Positions 24,521 through 34,131 of a stretch of DNA of 39,544 nucleotides are shown piece by piece. The notes beneath the pieces are model-generated. The model had not been told where the DNA came from. It saw only the letters and a list, made by a program, of their open reading frames with translations, and did not search any database. Source of the DNA: CAYLMM01 sp964384825 (GTDB taxonomy: Bacteria; Krumholzibacteriota; Krumholzibacteriia; LZORAL124-64-63); contig CAYLMM010000024.1 in assembly GCA_964384825.1 (NCBI GenBank), positions 1-39,544 of the forward strand, written 5' to 3'. The number at the start of each line of letters is the position of its first letter. Position 1 is the stretch's first letter. The translations under genes were made by a program, and so were the position numbers.

Positions 24521-24559
24521 CAAATATAGGCCGTGTCCGCTCCCCTGCCAAGCGGGGAG

Positions 24560-25894
24560 CTAGGACTCGCCGCCGAGTTTCCGGCCGAAGGCCTCGATTC
24601 CGCCGGCGGCGTTGATCTGCCGCATCATGCGGCGCATGTCCCGGAACTGCTTCAGAAGCTTGTTCACCTGGGACACGTTGGTCCCGCTGCCGCGCGCGAT
24701 GCGCTTGCGCCGGGACCCGTTGATGATGTCGGGCTGGCGGCGCTCGCCGAGGGTCATCGAGTTGATGATGGCCTCGGTCCGCACCAGTTGCCCGTCGTCC
24801 ACCTTGACCTTGTCCAGCACGCCGGAATTCATACCCGGCAGCATCCCCATGACGCTCTTCAGGGGACCCATCCGGCGCACCTGCCGGATCTGCTTGTGGT
24901 AGTCCTCGAGCGAGAACTGATTCTGCATGAAGCGCTCGGCCAGATCCTGGGCCTCGTCCTGGTCGAGCTTCTCCTCGGCCTGCTCGAGCAGCGTCATCAC
25001 GTCGCCCATGCCGAGGATCCGACCGGCCATGCGGTCGGGATGGAAGGTTTCCAGATCGTCGGGCTTCTCGCCCACCGAGACCAGCTTCACCGGCCGGCCG
25101 GTCACCTTCAGGATCGAGAGCGCGGCGCCGCCGCGGGCGTCGCCGTCGAGCTTCGAGAGAACCGCGCCGTCGAAGCCCACCTTCTCGGCGAACTCGGTGG
25201 CGATCGTGACCGCCTCCTGGCCGACCATGGCGTCGACGACCAGGAGCTTCTCGTGCATCGGGACCGCCTTGTCGATGGCGGCCAGCTCCTGCATCAGGAC
25301 GTCGTCGATGTGCAGACGCCCGGCGGTGTCGACGATCAGCACGTCGCAGCCCCGGTCCTTGGCCCGGCGATGCGCCATCTTCACGATGTTCGGCGCGTTC
25401 TTCTTCTCGCGGTCGCTGTGCACCGGAACGCCGACGGTCTCGGCCAGCGTATGCAGCTGATCGATGGCGGCGGGCCGGTAGATGTCGGCGGCCACCAGCA
25501 TCGGGCGGCGGCCTTCCTTCTTCAGCTTGTGCGCCAGCTTGGCGCAGAAGGTCGTCTTGCCGCTGCCCTGCAGGCCCATGACCATCAGCGTGGCCACCGG
25601 GCCGCCGCCGAGCGCCAGATCGGAAGCCTGGCCGCCGAGCAGCGCGACCATCTCGTCGCGGACGATGGTCACGACCTGTTCGGCCGGGGACAGGGACCCC
25701 AGAACCTCGTGGCCCAAGGCCTTCTCGCGGATGGCCGCGACGAAATCGCGGGCGACGCCGTAGTTGACGTCGGCCTCGAGCAGCGCCAGCCGGACCTCGC
25801 GCAGCACATCCTTGACGTTGTCTTCGGTCAACGTCCCCTGGCCGGCCAGCTTCTTGAAAGCGCCGTCCAGGCGACGGGTCAGTTCCTGAAACAC
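24560..25894 (-). CDS. ffh: Signal recognition particle protein Ffh
   Basis: SRP54-type GTPase that binds 4.5S/6S RNA and signal sequences for co-translational targeting to the membrane. 444 residues. N domain at 1-95. GTPase motifs are GLQGSGKTT (109-117 region), DTAGRLHID and a conserved LSKLDGDARGG stretch. The C-terminal M domain has MGPLKSVMGMLPGM and the RNA-binding RKRIARGSGT. The GTG start at 25894 gives the family N-terminus and has GGAG seven bases upstream; longer in-frame extensions lack support. First gene of the ffh-rpsP-khpA-rimM-trmD-rplS-rnhB series. Confidence 0.97.
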   Translation of the reverse strand: MFQELTRRLDGAFKKLAGQGTLTEDNVKDVLREVRLALLEADVNYGVARDFVAAIREKALGHEVLGSLSPAEQVVTIVRDEMVALLGGQASDLALGGGPVATLMVMGLQGSGKTTFCAKLAHKLKKEGRRPMLVAADIYRPAAIDQLHTLAETVGVPVHSDREKKNAPNIVKMAHRRAKDRGCDVLIVDTAGRLHIDDVLMQELAAIDKAVPMHEKLLVVDAMVGQEAVTIATEFAEKVGFDGAVLSKLDGDARGGAALSILKVTGRPVKLVSVGEKPDDLETFHPDRMAGRILGMGDVMTLLEQAEEKLDQDEAQDLAERFMQNQFSLEDYHKQIRQVRRMGPLKSVMGMLPGMNSGVLDKVKVDDGQLVRTEAIINSMTLGERRQPDIINGSRRKRIARGSGTNVSQVNKLLKQFRDMRRMMRQINAAGGIEAFGRKLGGES

Positions 25895-26008
25895 CGTCGA
25901 TCTCCGGTTCCGCGGGCTTCGGCCCCGCCCCCGCAAACGGGACGAAGCGCAGAAAAACAACGGGCGGGCATACAAATACGCCCGGCCCAGAGAGCCGCAA
26001 CGGCACAG

Positions 26009-26037
26009 AATAGATCACAAGGGCCGCAGGAGCAAGT
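26009..26037 (-). promoter_or_regulatory. Promoter of the ffh-rpsP-trmD operon
   Basis: On the minus strand TTGCTC (26037-26032), a 17-base spacer and TATTCT (26014-26009), with TG three bases further on. The start would be near 26002, giving a leader of about 107 bases. The leader contains a 7-bp hairpin (25963-25980) closed by GGGC/GCCC. The palindrome TTGTCGACAA (26041-26050) lies just upstream of the -35 box. Confidence 0.65.
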
Positions 26038-26071
26038 TATTTGTCGACAAGCCCCTCGGCAGGTGGTCGGC

Positions 26072-26746
26072 TCAGCCCCGCAGTTCGGCCACGGCGGCGG
26101 CCCGGTCCTCCGCCGCGAGCAGCCAGGATCCGGAAACCAGGATATCGGCGCCGGCCTCGCGGCAACCGGGGGCCGTCCCGCCGGCGACGCCGCCATCGAT
26201 GGAAACGGCGTATTTCCAGCCGTTTTCATCCCGCAGCCGACAAAGTTCGCGAACCTTGTCCAAGGCTTCCGGCCGGAAGGACTGCCCGCCGAATCCCGGT
26301 TCGACGGACATGACCAGCACCAGATCCAGATCCGCCAGATAGGGCTTCGTCTCGTCCAGGGCCGTGCCGGGATTCAGCGAGATCCCCGTCTTGACGCCCC
26401 GGGCCTCGATGGCCGCCAGCGTGTCGCCCACGTCGCAATCGGATTCGACGTGGATGGTCAGGGCGTCCGCCCCCGCGTCGGCGAAGGGGCCGACGTAGAG
26501 ATCGGGCCGCGAGAGCATCAGATGAGTATCGAGCGGAAGATCGGTCAGCCGGCGCACGGCGGCGACGATGAACGGGCCGAAGGTGATGTTGGGCACGAAA
26601 TGCCCGTCCATCACGTCGAGATGGAAGATATCGCAGCCGGCGTCGGTCAGCGAGGCCAGCTCGTCGGCCAGGCGCCCGAAATCTGCGGCCAGCAGCGAGG
26701 GCGCGACGCCCGTCGTCGTTTCAGCGTGTCGAAGCCACCAGTTCAA
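26072..26746 (-). CDS. rpe: Ribulose-phosphate 3-epimerase
   Basis: TIM-barrel metalloenzyme interconverting ribulose-5-phosphate and xylulose-5-phosphate. It shows APSLLAADFGRL, HLDVMDGHFVPNITFGP with the metal-binding His/Asp, THLMLSRP, SVEPGFGGQSF and SIDGGV, all family signatures. 224 residues. The start is TTG 26746 with GGGGAG seven bases upstream, overlapping the PASTA gene by 26 bases. No ATG is available before the conserved core. Confidence 0.95.
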   Translation of the reverse strand: MNWWLRHAETTTGVAPSLLAADFGRLADELASLTDAGCDIFHLDVMDGHFVPNITFGPFIVAAVRRLTDLPLDTHLMLSRPDLYVGPFADAGADALTIHVESDCDVGDTLAAIEARGVKTGISLNPGTALDETKPYLADLDLVLVMSVEPGFGGQSFRPEALDKVRELCRLRDENGWKYAVSIDGGVAGGTAPGCREAGADILVSGSWLLAAEDRAAAVAELRG

Positions 26747-27446
26747 TCGTCTCTCCCCTGCGGATGCGCGTGCCGGGCGACGGCCGCTGCTCGAGAACGG
26801 TGTTGGGCGCCATCCCGGACTCGCGGCGGAAACGGACCGGCGAGGTGACGCAGCCGGCGTCCGCCACGCCCTCGCGCGCCACGTAGAGCGAAAGGCCCCT
26901 CAGGTCGGGCATCAGGAAGCTCGGACGGGCCGCCGGTTCGGCGACGACCATGTCCACTTGCCTTCCCTTGCGCAGATGGGTGCCCGCGGGAGGCGACTGG
27001 CACATCACCACTTCGGCCGCCCGGTCGGGAAGACGCACGTGCAGCGCCCGGCCGAGGCGATAGTCTTCGCGCTGGAGGGTGGCTCCGGCCTGCCGTGGCG
27101 AAAGGCCGGCCAGGGCCGGCACGGCGCCCGCGGCGGGACCGCTGCTGGTCACCAGGGCGATCCTGCGGCCCTGGCGCATCGCCAGGCCGGGAACCGGCTG
27201 CTGGTCGATGACCGTGCCCGCGGGCTGCGACGGATGCGCGTCGCGCCGGACGATCTCGATATCCAGGCCGACCGCGGCGGCCGTCTCCCGGGCCTCGGAG
27301 ACGGTCGAACCCAGCAGTTGCGGCGCCCGCACCACGTCGTGACGGTGGACGATCAGGGGCATCACCAGAAAGTGGACCACCGCCAGGCAGACCACCGCCA
27401 GGGCGGCCAGTCCGCCGAGCATCAAGAGGAAGCGTCCGAGCTTCAT
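26721..27446 (-). CDS. Membrane-anchored PASTA-domain protein
   Basis: 241 residues. A single membrane segment at about 6-32 is followed by an extracytoplasmic part made of three PASTA repeats (about 38-103, 105-172, 173-241). Typical PASTA features are the final beta-strand patterns GTVIDQQPVPG, VMCQSPPAGTHLRKG and VLEQRPSPGTRIRRGE. PASTA domains usually bind muropeptides and sit on serine/threonine kinases or PBPs; here there is neither domain. ATG 27446 overlaps the rsmB stop as ATGA and has AAGG upstream. Similar PASTA proteins occur next to fmt/rsmB in other genomes, but the role is unknown. Confidence 0.92.
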   Translation of the reverse strand: MKLGRFLLMLGGLAALAVVCLAVVHFLVMPLIVHRHDVVRAPQLLGSTVSEARETAAAVGLDIEIVRRDAHPSQPAGTVIDQQPVPGLAMRQGRRIALVTSSGPAAGAVPALAGLSPRQAGATLQREDYRLGRALHVRLPDRAAEVVMCQSPPAGTHLRKGRQVDMVVAEPAARPSFLMPDLRGLSLYVAREGVADAGCVTSPVRFRRESGMAPNTVLEQRPSPGTRIRRGETIELVASTR

Positions 27447-28789
27447 GAACATCCTTCCCGGCGGCGCAGCCGCGCCGCGTAGAAACCGTCCGCGCCATCG
27501 CGCTGGGGCAGCCAGCGACGGTCCGGATCGCCGGGAGCCTCGGCCGCGAAATCGGGGCGTCCGGCGAGCAGATGAGCAACGACAGCCTCGTTCTCCTCGG
27601 GCTCCAGCGAACAGGTGCAGTAGAGCAGCAGGCCGCCGGGCCGGACCAGGTCGGCGGCGGCGACGGCCAGATCCCGCAACCGTGCGCCGCTGCGCTCGAT
27701 GCTCCGCGGGGAGACCAGCCAGCGGCCCTCCGGATGCCGGCGCAGGACTCCGGTCCCGGTGCAGGGGCCATCCAGCAGCACGGCGTCGCAGGATCCGCGC
27801 TTCAACGGCGGCATCATAGCATCCCCCACCAGCAGCGGCAACGGCGCCCCTCCCATCCTGTCGGACGTTTCGCGGACCAGGCCCAGCCTGGCGGCCGAGA
27901 CATCCATCGCGACGACCGATCCCGACTTTCCGACCGCAGCGCGCAGATGGAAGGCCTTGCCCCCCGGCGCGGCGCAGAGATCGACCACCCGGCCCGAACA
28001 GCCGCGTCCCAGCCAGGCGGTGGCCTCCTGGACGGCGGCGTCCTGGACGATGACCCCGGGTTCGCCGGCCAGCACCCGGGCCAGTTCGCGGCGGACCGGC
28101 GGCGCGTCGAGGACCAGGCAGCGTGGATCCTCACCCGACGCGCGCGGTTCGAGCCCGGCTGCGGCCAGACGCGACGTCGCGGCGGCCGGATCGACGGGCT
28201 CCAGGACGCGCACGCAGAGCGGCGGCGGCGCGTTGTCGCGGGCGCAGAGATCGGCGCAGCCTTCCATCCCGAAGCGGTCCAGCCAGCGTTCGACCAGCCA
28301 CCGGGGATGGGAATGGCGGGCGGCGATGTGGCCGGCCGGATCGGTGGCGGGATCGGGGTACAGCGGGAGCAGGGCCTCGTCGGCCGGAACGTCGGCCGCG
28401 GCCAGATGCCGGGCCGCCGACTGCAGCAGGCCGTTGACGAAAGGGGCGGTCCGCGCGCCGCAGACCGCGCGCGCCAGGCGCACCGACTGGTCGACCGCCG
28501 CATAGGCGGGAACGCCGTCGCAGGAGATCAACTGATGCAGACCCAGGCGCAGGACCTCCCGCGTCTTGGCATCGGGGCTGCGGCGGGGATGGCGCAGGAA
28601 CGCCTGGATGACCGCGTCGTAGCGCCCCCGCCAGCGGATGGCGCCCTTGACGAGCTCGGCCAGGAAGGAACGGCTCCGGGGTTCGTCGACCGCGTCCAGG
28701 GCGGCGTCGAGGGTCGGATCGAGGGGCGCGCCGGCGCCGAAATCACGCAGGACCTCCCAGGCCCGGCGGCGGATCGGATCGGTCTTCAT
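27443..28789 (-). CDS. rsmB: 16S rRNA (cytosine-967-C5)-methyltransferase
   Basis: SAM-dependent m5C967 methylation of 16S rRNA. 448 residues. The N-terminal NusB-like RNA-binding domain spans about 1-140. The Rossmann-type catalytic domain has DLCAAPGGK (SAM site), DGPCTGTG and YCTCSLEPEEN, the latter two carrying the two conserved cysteines. Overlaps fmt upstream and the PASTA gene downstream by four bases each (ATGA). The fmt-rsmB order is widespread. Confidence 0.95.
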   Translation of the reverse strand: MKTDPIRRRAWEVLRDFGAGAPLDPTLDAALDAVDEPRSRSFLAELVKGAIRWRGRYDAVIQAFLRHPRRSPDAKTREVLRLGLHQLISCDGVPAYAAVDQSVRLARAVCGARTAPFVNGLLQSAARHLAAADVPADEALLPLYPDPATDPAGHIAARHSHPRWLVERWLDRFGMEGCADLCARDNAPPPLCVRVLEPVDPAAATSRLAAAGLEPRASGEDPRCLVLDAPPVRRELARVLAGEPGVIVQDAAVQEATAWLGRGCSGRVVDLCAAPGGKAFHLRAAVGKSGSVVAMDVSAARLGLVRETSDRMGGAPLPLLVGDAMMPPLKRGSCDAVLLDGPCTGTGVLRRHPEGRWLVSPRSIERSGARLRDLAVAAADLVRPGGLLLYCTCSLEPEENEAVVAHLLAGRPDFAAEAPGDPDRRWLPQRDGADGFYAARLRRREGCS

Positions 28790-29721
28790 GAGCGCAGACG
28801 GGTTCCGACGGCCACCGGACGGCCCCGCAGGTACTCGGCGGCGGTCATGGGCTTGCGGCCGGGGTTCTGCAATCCGGTCACCAGCAGCACGCCCTCGCCG
28901 CAGGCGACCAGGATGCCGTCCTCGATGACCCCGACCACGGTGCCGGGCTCGGTGTCGCCGGTCAGCATCGAATAGGGCCGCGCCGAGGTGATCTTGACCT
29001 GCCGGTCGTCGAGGAAGCTGGTGGCTCCGGGCCAGGGCTGCAGGCCCCGGATCTGGTTGTGCACCGACACCACGTGCCGCTCCCAGCGCACCGGCGAGAG
29101 CGAGCGGGTCAGCTTCGGGGCGTAGACGGCCCCCTTGTCGGTCTGGGGCTCCGCTTCGATGCGCCCGACGGCCAGATCCCGCAGGCCGCGCACCAGCAGA
29201 TCGGCGCCCAGTCCGGCCAGCCTTTCGAGCAGATCGCCGGCGGTCTCCTCGGGATCGATCGGCGTGGGGGCCTGGGCCAGGACCGGCCCGGTATCGACGC
29301 CCGCGTTCATCCGCATCAGCGAAACCCCGGTCCAGGAATCGTTGTGCAGGATGGAGTAATGCACAGGGGAAACGCCGCGCCAGCGAGGCAGCAGCGAGGC
29401 GTGCACGTTAAGGCAGCCCAACGGAGGCGAGGTCAGCAGCGGTTCGCGCAGGATGTGCCCGAAGGCGACCACGACCACCGCGTCGGGCTTCTGGTCGAGG
29501 ACCGAGCGGGTCACGCGGGATGCGTCGCCGCGCCCCCATTCGAGCACGGGCAGGCCGTGCCCGGCGGCGGCGACCTTGACGGCCGTCTGTTCGATCCGGC
29601 GCCCGCGGCCGGCGCGGCGGTCGGGCTGGGTGACGACCAGGCTGATATCGAAACGGGCCTCGACCAGGGCGTCGAGCGACGGCACCGCGAACCCCGGCGA
29701 ACCCATGAACACGATCTTCAA
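28786..29721 (-). CDS. fmt: Methionyl-tRNA formyltransferase
   Basis: Formylates initiator Met-tRNA using 10-formyl-tetrahydrofolate. 311 residues. It shows VFMGSPGFAVPSL, the catalytic NVHASLLPRWRG with Asn and His, and MNAGVDTGPVL with the catalytic Asp. After WRG the usual AAPI is VSPV here. The start is TTG 29721, overlapping the def stop as TTGA, with a G-run upstream. Deformylase and formyltransferase adjacent is the classic def-fmt pair. Confidence 0.95.
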   Translation of the reverse strand: MKIVFMGSPGFAVPSLDALVEARFDISLVVTQPDRRAGRGRRIEQTAVKVAAAGHGLPVLEWGRGDASRVTRSVLDQKPDAVVVVAFGHILREPLLTSPPLGCLNVHASLLPRWRGVSPVHYSILHNDSWTGVSLMRMNAGVDTGPVLAQAPTPIDPEETAGDLLERLAGLGADLLVRGLRDLAVGRIEAEPQTDKGAVYAPKLTRSLSPVRWERHVVSVHNQIRGLQPWPGATSFLDDRQVKITSARPYSMLTGDTEPGTVVGVIEDGILVACGEGVLLVTGLQNPGRKPMTAAEYLRGRPVAVGTRLRS

Positions 29722-30254
29722 CGGGAATCCCCCCCCCGCATCCGTCTACGGACGGACGCCATGCGGACACGAACCCAGAATTTCCCCCAGGGCGAAAGAT
29801 GGTCAATGAAGAGGATTCCGTCCAGGTGATCGACCTCGTGCTGCGCGATCCGCGCGAAGATGTCGTCGTCCTCGCGGACCGCGGGCGCGCCGTCGGTGCC
29901 GGTCCAGTGCAGGGTCGCGGTCGAAGGCCGCCGCACGACGCGGTAGATGTCGGGGAAGGAGAGGCAGCCCTCCTCGAAGGGGCGCAGATCGTCGGAAAGA
30001 CTCGCGATGACGGGATTCAGCAGGACAAGAGGTTCGGGATCCCCGGGCGGCCGGATCAGCACGACGCGTCGGTCGTCGCCGACCTGCGGCGCGGCGAGCC
30101 CGACGCCCCCGTGCCGCCTCATGACAGCGCGCATGCGGTCGATCAGGCCGGGCAGGGTCGGATCGGCGGGATCGGCGGTGCGGCAGATCAGGCGCAGACG
30201 GGGATCGCCGTAGAGCACGATCTCCGCCCGCGCCGGATCGCCGTCCGCCGTCAT
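29718..30254 (-). CDS. def: Peptide deformylase
   Basis: Fe/Zn hydrolase removing the formyl group from nascent proteins. 178 residues. The three signature motifs are present: GVGLAAPQVG, EGCLSFP and QHEVDHLDG (HExxH). ATG 30254 lies two bases after the yajC stop and has GAAGG eight bases upstream. The C-terminus is Arg-rich. Directly coupled to fmt, the enzyme performing the reverse modification. Confidence 0.96.
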   Translation of the reverse strand: MTADGDPARAEIVLYGDPRLRLICRTADPADPTLPGLIDRMRAVMRRHGGVGLAAPQVGDDRRVVLIRPPGDPEPLVLLNPVIASLSDDLRPFEEGCLSFPDIYRVVRRPSTATLHWTGTDGAPAVREDDDIFARIAQHEVDHLDGILFIDHLSPWGKFWVRVRMASVRRRMRGGDSR

Positions 30255-30256
30255 GG

Positions 30257-30586
30257 TCAGGCCTTCTCGACGACGGTGCCGACGGCACCGCGTGAGATCT
30301 CCACCTTCACGCCCTCGGCGATGGTGCAGACCAGGCGGTCTTCCTTCACGTTGAGGACCGTGGCGAAGAGCCCGCCGTTGGTCACGATCCGGTCGCCCTT
30401 CTTCAGGGCGCCCAGCATCTCCTTGTGCTTCTTCTGGCGCTGCGAATTGGGCCGCCAGATCAGCATGTAGAAGATCACGACCATCAGACCGATGAACACG
30501 AGGTTCATCACGGCGGGACCGGCGCCGCCGCCGGCGGATTCGCCCTTGGGCGCGGCGCTCATGGCCAGGAACATCAGCATCTGCAT
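30257..30586 (-). CDS. yajC: Preprotein translocase subunit YajC
   Basis: Small inner-membrane protein associated with SecDF-YidC. 109 residues. A short, Gly/Ala-rich N-terminus precedes one membrane segment (about 34-50). The family signature IWRPNSQRQKKHKEML and then LKKGDRIVTNGGLFATV follow. ATG 30586 has GAAGGAG six bases upstream. It follows tgt in the common queA-tgt-yajC order. Confidence 0.94.
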   Translation of the reverse strand: MQMLMFLAMSAAPKGESAGGGAGPAVMNLVFIGLMVVIFYMLIWRPNSQRQKKHKEMLGALKKGDRIVTNGGLFATVLNVKEDRLVCTIAEGVKVEISRGAVGTVVEKA

Positions 30587-30665
30587 CGCGACTCCTTCGA
30601 GTTGTTTCCAGGAACGACGAACACTTCCAAAATGACACATGCGGCCGGCGGGGGCAACCGGGGTC

Positions 30666-31883
30666 TCAGCGGCCGCCCGGCTTGCGGCGCGCGGCCTCGT
30701 CGCGCCGGCGCCGCTCCCCCTCGCGCCAACGCGCCAGGAACGCGCCGGCGAAGGCATCGAGGCTTCCCGCGGCCAGGGCCGCGCGGATATCGGCCATCAG
30801 CCTCTGGTAGAAGAAGATGTTGTGCGTCGAGGCCAGCATCGGGCCCAGAACCTCGCGGGCGTTGAACAGATGGCGGATGTAGGCGCGCGAATGGCGGCGG
30901 CAGACCGGGCAGTCGCAATCGGGGTCCAGGGGCCGGTCGTCCTCGGCGTAGGCGCTGTTGCGCACGACCAACCGTCCCTCGCGGGTGACCACGGTGCCGT
31001 TGCGGCCCATCCGTGTCGGCAGCACGCAGTCGAACATGTCGATCCCCCGCCGGACGCTCTCGATGATGTCGTCGGGGAAACCGACCCCCATCAGGTAGCG
31101 GGGCTTGTCGTCCGGAAGCAGTTCGGCGGTGACGCCGGTCATCTCGCGCATCAGCGGGATCGGCTCGCCGACCGACAGGCCGCCGACGGCGTAGCCGGGC
31201 AGGTCGAGCTCGATCAGCTCGGCGGCCGAGCGACGGCGCAGCTCGGGATAGACGCCCCCCTGCACGATGCCGAAGAGCGAGCGCCACCAGCCTCCGCGCT
31301 CGGCGCGGCCGCCCGGTCCGAAGGCGTCGCGGCAGCGCACCGCCCAGGCGGTCGTGCGGTCGACGGCGCGGGCCGCCGCGGCCTCGTCCGCGCCGTAGGG
31401 CAGGCAGTGGTCGAAGGCCATCACGATATCCGAGCCCAGNNNNNNNNNNTCCATCGAAAGCTCCGGGGTGAACACGTGCCGGCTGCCGTCGAGATGGGAT
31501 CGGAAGCGCACGCCCGAATCGTCGACCTTGTTCAGATCCGAGAGCGAGAAGACCTGGAAGCCGGCGCTATCGGTCAGCAGGGCCCCGTCCCAGCCCTGGA
31601 AACTGTGCAACCCGCCGAGGCGCTCGATCAGCTCGTGCCCCGGCCGCAGGTACAGATGGTAGGTATTGCCCAGAATGATCCGCGCGCCGCTCTCGCGGAC
31701 CGTCTCGAAGGTCATGGCCTTGACCGACCCCGATGTTCCGACGGGCATGAAGACCGGCGTGGGGATCTCGCCGTGTCCGGTGCGGATGCGCCCGAGCCGC
31801 GCCGAACTCGCCGCGTCGCGGGCCTCGACCGTGAACGAGAAGGGTGTCGTGTCCGGGAAGGCCCGGCCGTCGCTGCGGTTCAT
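30666..31883 (-). CDS. tgt: Queuine tRNA-ribosyltransferase (contains an assembly gap)
   Basis: Exchanges guanine-34 for preQ1 in tRNAs with GUN anticodons. 405 residues as written. TDSAGFQVFSL, MDVVPTR-like IDMFDCVLPTR with the nucleophilic Asp, VGGLSVGEP and the zinc motif CDCPVC with the later His of STHN are present. A ten-N run replaces part of the ME-x-x-x-LGSD motif. Homologues have five residues between Met and Leu where four are drawn here, so the real gap is probably 13 bases. ATG 31883 follows GGGAGGAAAC and overlaps the queA stop as ATGA. Confidence 0.95.
   Translation of the reverse strand: MNRSDGRAFPDTTPFSFTVEARDAASSARLGRIRTGHGEIPTPVFMPVGTSGSVKAMTFETVRESGARIILGNTYHLYLRPGHELIERLGGLHSFQGWDGALLTDSAGFQVFSLSDLNKVDDSGVRFRSHLDGSRHVFTPELSMXXXXLGSDIVMAFDHCLPYGADEAAAARAVDRTTAWAVRCRDAFGPGGRAERGGWWRSLFGIVQGGVYPELRRRSAAELIELDLPGYAVGGLSVGEPIPLMREMTGVTAELLPDDKPRYLMGVGFPDDIIESVRRGIDMFDCVLPTRMGRNGTVVTREGRLVVRNSAYAEDDRPLDPDCDCPVCRRHSRAYIRHLFNAREVLGPMLASTHNIFFYQRLMADIRAALAAGSLDAFAGAFLARWREGERRRRDEAARRKPGGR
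31440..31449. other. Assembly gap (10 N) in tgt
   Basis: Ten consecutive Ns inside a conserved Tgt motif. The gap keeps the reading frame but is one codon shorter than homologues predict. Confidence 0.93.
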
Positions 31884-33067
31884 GTTTCCTCCCGCGCCTC
31901 GGTCCGCGGATCGCCGCCGGCGGCGGTCGGACGGATGAACATGGCGTCGCCGTAGCTGTAGAAGCGATAGCCTTCGGCCACGGCGTGGTCGTAGACCGGG
32001 CGCCACACCCCGGGGCCGCTGAAGGATGCGATCAGCATCAGCAGCGACGAACCCGGCAGATGGAAATTCGTGATCAGGCCGTCGGCCGCGCCGACTTCCT
32101 GCGGCGGCCGCAAGAAGAGACGCGTCATGCCGGCCACCTCCCAGCCCTCGGGCGTGCGCATGGCCTCGCCGGTGAAGACCGGATCGGGATCCCCGGGGCC
32201 GGCCTCCCAGCGCCGCCTGTCGCCGCCGGCGGCGTCGAGGTCCAGCCGCGCGACCGTCTCGATCACGCGCAGGGCCGTGGTCCCCACCGCGATCACGCGG
32301 CCGCCGCGCAGGCGGGTCGCCGCGATCGCGGCGCTGACCGCAGCCGGGCACCGGAAGACCTCCGCGTGCAGGCGGCCGCGGCGCAGATCGTTCTCGTCGG
32401 GGGGCCGGAACGTGCCGGGCCCCACGTGCAGCGTGACCCGGGCCAGGCCCACGCCCGCATCCGCCAGCCTTTCGAGCAGTTCGTCGTCGAAATGCAGCCC
32501 CGCGGTGGGCGCGGCGACCGACCCGGATTCGCGTGCGTAGACAGTCTGGTAGCGTTCGCGATCGTCGGCCGCCAGTTCGGAATCCGTTTGCGGACCGCGC
32601 AGGATGTAGGGCGGCAACGGTGTCTCGCCGAGATGTTCGGCCAGCTCCGAGAGAGGCGCCTCGCGGCCCCGGATCCTCACGTAGCCGCCGTCGAGACGTT
32701 CCTCGACCACGACCGAGCCCTTCCCCTCTTCGGCCACCAGCAATCCGCCGGGACGCAGCCTGCGCCCGGGACGGGCCATGGCGATCCAGGAACGATCGGC
32801 TTCGGGGCGCACCAGCAGCAGTTCGACGCGCCCGCCGCCGGGTTCGCGCCGCATCCGCAGGCGCGCCGGCAGCACGCGGCTGTCGTTGACCACCAGCAGA
32901 TCGCCCGGCCGCAGCAGAGCGGGCAGATCGGAGAATGCGGCTTCGCCGGCCAGGCCCTCGCCGCGATCGACCAGCAGCAGGCGCGACGCCGTGCGCCGCG
33001 GCGCCGGTCGCTGCGCGATCAGTTCGGTGGGCAGATCGAAGTGGAAATCCTCGGCGTGGGTCGACAT
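31880..33067 (-). CDS. queA: SAM:tRNA ribosyltransferase-isomerase
   Basis: Transfers the ribosyl part of SAM to preQ1-tRNA, forming epoxyqueuosine. It acts directly after Tgt, whose gene follows it. 395 residues, slightly longer than usual. It shows FDLPTELIAQRPA at the N-terminus, VVNDSRVLPARL, the SVAAPTAGLHF motif, TLHVGPGTFRP and the C-terminal LITNFHLPGSSLLML. The last 20 residues are a charged extension. It begins one base after the ruvB stop. Confidence 0.96.
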   Translation of the reverse strand: MSTHAEDFHFDLPTELIAQRPAPRRTASRLLLVDRGEGLAGEAAFSDLPALLRPGDLLVVNDSRVLPARLRMRREPGGGRVELLLVRPEADRSWIAMARPGRRLRPGGLLVAEEGKGSVVVEERLDGGYVRIRGREAPLSELAEHLGETPLPPYILRGPQTDSELAADDRERYQTVYARESGSVAAPTAGLHFDDELLERLADAGVGLARVTLHVGPGTFRPPDENDLRRGRLHAEVFRCPAAVSAAIAATRLRGGRVIAVGTTALRVIETVARLDLDAAGGDRRRWEAGPGDPDPVFTGEAMRTPEGWEVAGMTRLFLRPPQEVGAADGLITNFHLPGSSLLMLIASFSGPGVWRPVYDHAVAEGYRFYSYGDAMFIRPTAAGGDPRTEAREET

Positions 33068-33068
33068 C

Positions 33069-34100
<1,032 letters not shown>

Positions 34101-34131
34101 TCTCGGCTCCTTTTCGCGGCTCGCATCCGGA

